Shown here in pieces: positions 12,558-14,539 of a stretch of 14,539 nucleotides of DNA. The number at the start of each line of letters is the position of its first letter. Position 1 is the first letter of the stretch. Source of the stretch: CAVEFW01 sp964579575 (lineage in GTDB: Bacteria; Actinomycetota; Coriobacteriia; Coriobacteriales; Eggerthellaceae); contig CAZOGL010000041.1 in the NCBI GenBank assembly GCA_964579575.1, forward strand, positions 1 through 14,539. The letters are read 5' to 3'. The position numbers and the translations under genes were made by a program. A model generated the notes under the pieces. The model was not told the origin of the DNA. It saw only the letters and a list, made by a program, of their open reading frames with translations, and did not search any database.

Positions 12558-14539
12558 ATGGACCAAAACGTGTTTGACGAAGAGCAAGCCCATCTTGATG
12601 AGACCTACGCAAAGCTTCAAGACATCGAAAGAGCGACGCGCGCTTCGTTGGAAAAGCGCATCAAGGCGGCCCTCGGAGACAAAAACGACATGCTCGATGA
12701 GCTCGCCGTAGATTTCACCGGCGAAGTCAACTTGGAGACGTATGTCGAATTCGAATCCATCAACAAGATCATTGACGAGTACAATCTCTCGAACGAGTTG
12801 GACCAGGACCGTCTCAACAAGGCCCATGTCCTCCTCAAGCAACCTTACTTCGCAAAGATCACCCTTCAGATGAAGCCAGGCGCCGAGCCGCGCGACCTCT
12901 ATATCGGCACAACGGGGATCACCGACGAGAAGCGCCGCCACTTCATCATCGATTGGCGCAGTCCTGTTGCCGAGGTGTACTACAACCAATCCACAGGCAA
13001 GACCTCCTATGAGGCGAACGGCCGCACGATTCAAACCGACCTGAAACTGCGTCGACAATTCGACATCACGGGCAACAAGCTCAACGCCTACTTCGACACC
13101 ACCGTCGCAATCGAGGACCCCTTGCTCTTGGCAAGTCTTGCCCAAGCGAAATCCGATACGTTGCGCGACATCACGGCAACGATCCAAAAGGAGCAAAACG
13201 CCGTCGTTCGCCACGAAGACGTCCCTGTGCTGCTGGTCAACGGCATTGCTGGCTCAGGCAAGACCAGCGTCTTGCTGCAACGCATTGCCTACCTGTTCTA
13301 TCGCGAACGCGAGAACCTCCGCCCATCCGACGTGTATCTCATCACGCCAAATCCTGTGTTCCAAAAATACATCAGCGAGGTCCTCCCGAACATGGGAGAG
13401 ACGAACCCGTCAACCCTCACCTGGAACGACCTCATGAACAACCTTGGTATAGGGGAACACGGTCTTGGCAAGGATGCCTCTGCCGATACCCTCAGGCTCA
13501 TCGACAAGCTTGTCCCCAATCTCGAACTCACCCAAGCCGACTTTCAAGACCTGCGCATCGACGAGGAGCGCGTGATCACCGCAAGCCAAATCTTCTCCTG
13601 TTACAACCACTTCAAGAAGTTTCCGGCAGGCACCCACCGCAGCACCCTTACCGTCGAAGAGCTCCACGACAAGGTCCAACAGCGCATCCAACGCCTTGCC
13701 AACGACGAATACACGCAGGATACTGTCACCGACCTCGATGAGGAAACGATGGTGCGCGTATTTGGGCACCACATCATCCCGATGGACGACGCGGAGCTAA
13801 GGGATTACACCCGCCAATACCTCACATGGCGCTATCGGCCCATTGAAGAGGCCATCGAGAACGGTGAGTGGTTGCGCATCGACCGTATCGGAATGAACAT
13901 GTTGGGGAAGAAAAACCTCACAAGCGCGGAGCACCTCTACCTCAAGCTTACCTTGGCTGGATGCTCCAACCGCGCTGCGCGCTATGTCATGGTTGACGAG
14001 GTTCAAGACTATACCCAACCTCAGCTCATGGTCCTCGCACGCTACTTCAACAACGCGCACTTCCTCCTGCTTGGTGACCCCAACCAGGCAATCACCCCAG
14101 GCACGGCAACCTTTGAGCAAATTCGCGAGATCTTCTCCGAAAGCCACAAACACGTCGACGAGTGCCAACTCATGACAAGCTATCGCTCAAGCCCCGAGAT
14201 CACGGAGTTGTTTACCCGCCTCATGACGGAAGAGGAACGCATCAACGCAAACTCCGTCCAACGCGACGGCACACCCCCCGTTATCCTAGAATGCAACGGC
14301 GACGAGGAATATCGCCAGGCTCTCATCGGCGCCGTTTCCGAAGCGAAAAAGGCAACATCGGGCCTCACCGCTATTGTCACCGCTGACAAAATGGGCATGA
14401 AACGCGCCGCAAAGATTCTCGACGATCCCGAAATCATGAAAATGGACGGTTCCACCAACCTCCCGGAAAGCGGTGTCATCTTGCTCACGGTCGCTCTTGC
14501 CAAGGGACTCGAGTTTGATCGCGTCATCGTTCCCGATGC
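12558..14539 (+). CDS. HelD-like UvrD/Rep superfamily 1 helicase (3' end outside window)
   Basis: The open frame runs from ATG 12558 to the window end, 660 codons without a stop; family members are around 700-770 residues, so most of the gene is present. The N-terminal region resembles HelD: a charged helical arm (about 1-100), YIGTTGITD..DWRSPVAEVYY (115-142) and TIQKEQNAVVRH (208-219). Walker A is GIAGSGKTS (229-237), Walker B VMVDEVQD (477-484), motif III LLLGDPNQ (503-510), motif IV TSYRSS (540-545) and motif V VALAKGLEFDRVIVPD (645-660). HelD-type proteins bind RNA polymerase and use ATP to free stalled or inactive polymerase from DNA; a DNA helicase role in repair is the alternative. 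GGAGGA lies 7 bases before the ATG. It is divergent from ygiQ across the minisatellite. Confidence 0.9.
   Translation, partial: MDQNVFDEEQAHLDETYAKLQDIERATRASLEKRIKAALGDKNDMLDELAVDFTGEVNLETYVEFESINKIIDEYNLSNELDQDRLNKAHVLLKQPYFAKITLQMKPGAEPRDLYIGTTGITDEKRRHFIIDWRSPVAEVYYNQSTGKTSYEANGRTIQTDLKLRRQFDITGNKLNAYFDTTVAIEDPLLLASLAQAKSDTLRDITATIQKEQNAVVRHEDVPVLLVNGIAGSGKTSVLLQRIAYLFYRERENLRPSDVYLITPNPVFQKYISEVLPNMGETNPSTLTWNDLMNNLGIGEHGLGKDASADTLRLIDKLVPNLELTQADFQDLRIDEERVITASQIFSCYNHFKKFPAGTHRSTLTVEELHDKVQQRIQRLANDEYTQDTVTDLDEETMVRVFGHHIIPMDDAELRDYTRQYLTWRYRPIEEAIENGEWLRIDRIGMNMLGKKNLTSAEHLYLKLTLAGCSNRAARYVMVDEVQDYTQPQLMVLARYFNNAHFLLLGDPNQAITPGTATFEQIREIFSESHKHVDECQLMTSYRSSPEITELFTRLMTEEERINANSVQRDGTPPVILECNGDEEYRQALIGAVSEAKKATSGLTAIVTADKMGMKRAAKILDDPEIMKMDGSTNLPESGVILLTVALAKGLEFDRVIVPD

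Noticed and set aside
12447..13214. 255-codon open frame on the minus strand over the helicase 5' end
   Set aside because: The + strand frame carries HelD motifs and a good ribosome binding site; the antisense frame is a by-product of codon bias.

Overview
The window reads as a draft-assembly piece from a moderately high-GC Gram-positive bacterium. My best guess is an anaerobic actinobacterium of the class Coriobacteriia. This rests on the mix of gene types (a LytS-type kinase, YgiQ, RsgA, TrkH, a HelD-like helicase), strong AAGGAGG/AGGTGA-type ribosome binding sites and possible leaderless starts. It is inference, because no 16S rRNA or species marker is present. A run of 100 Ns marks a scaffold gap inside a tandem repeat.

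Layout, left to right. The window opens on the last 22 bases of a + strand tRNA (probably tRNA-Ser) and its terminator. Next comes a - strand citrate synthase gene with its own hairpin terminator. Divergent from it, on +, is an orphan LytS/YehU-type sensor histidine kinase with a GAF-like region and an unusual acidic C-terminal tail; no response regulator lies beside it. Convergent with the kinase is a - strand pair, a GT-A glycosyltransferase followed 12 bp later by a TauE/SafE-type permease. Upstream of that pair is a tightly packed - strand operon of four genes with gaps of 2 to 4 bp: a 44-residue single-span membrane peptide, the TrkH potassium channel subunit, a secreted and membrane-anchored protein with an OB-like look, and the ribosome-assembly GTPase RsgA. 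A 523-bp gene-free stretch (9631-10153) follows, carrying strong hairpins, a - strand terminator, a 14-bp perfect palindrome and an AT-rich block. The radical SAM protein YgiQ (-) comes next. It is separated from a divergent HelD-like SF1 helicase (+, cut off by the window end) by a GC-rich 20-bp minisatellite with an inserted hexamer array and the assembly gap.

Most genes are housekeeping. The accessory or less understood parts are the kinase tail, the small ORF ahead of trkH, the OB-like partner protein, the hairpin-rich gap and the minisatellite between ygiQ and the helicase. There is also a 41-bp duplication of the permease 3' end whose five coding differences are all synonymous, which suggests the relic of a lost paralogue. 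I see no phage, transposon, CRISPR array or defence island here, and nothing I would call a complete undescribed system. The best candidates for new biology are the trkH micro-operon and the possible small RNA downstream of ygiQ.
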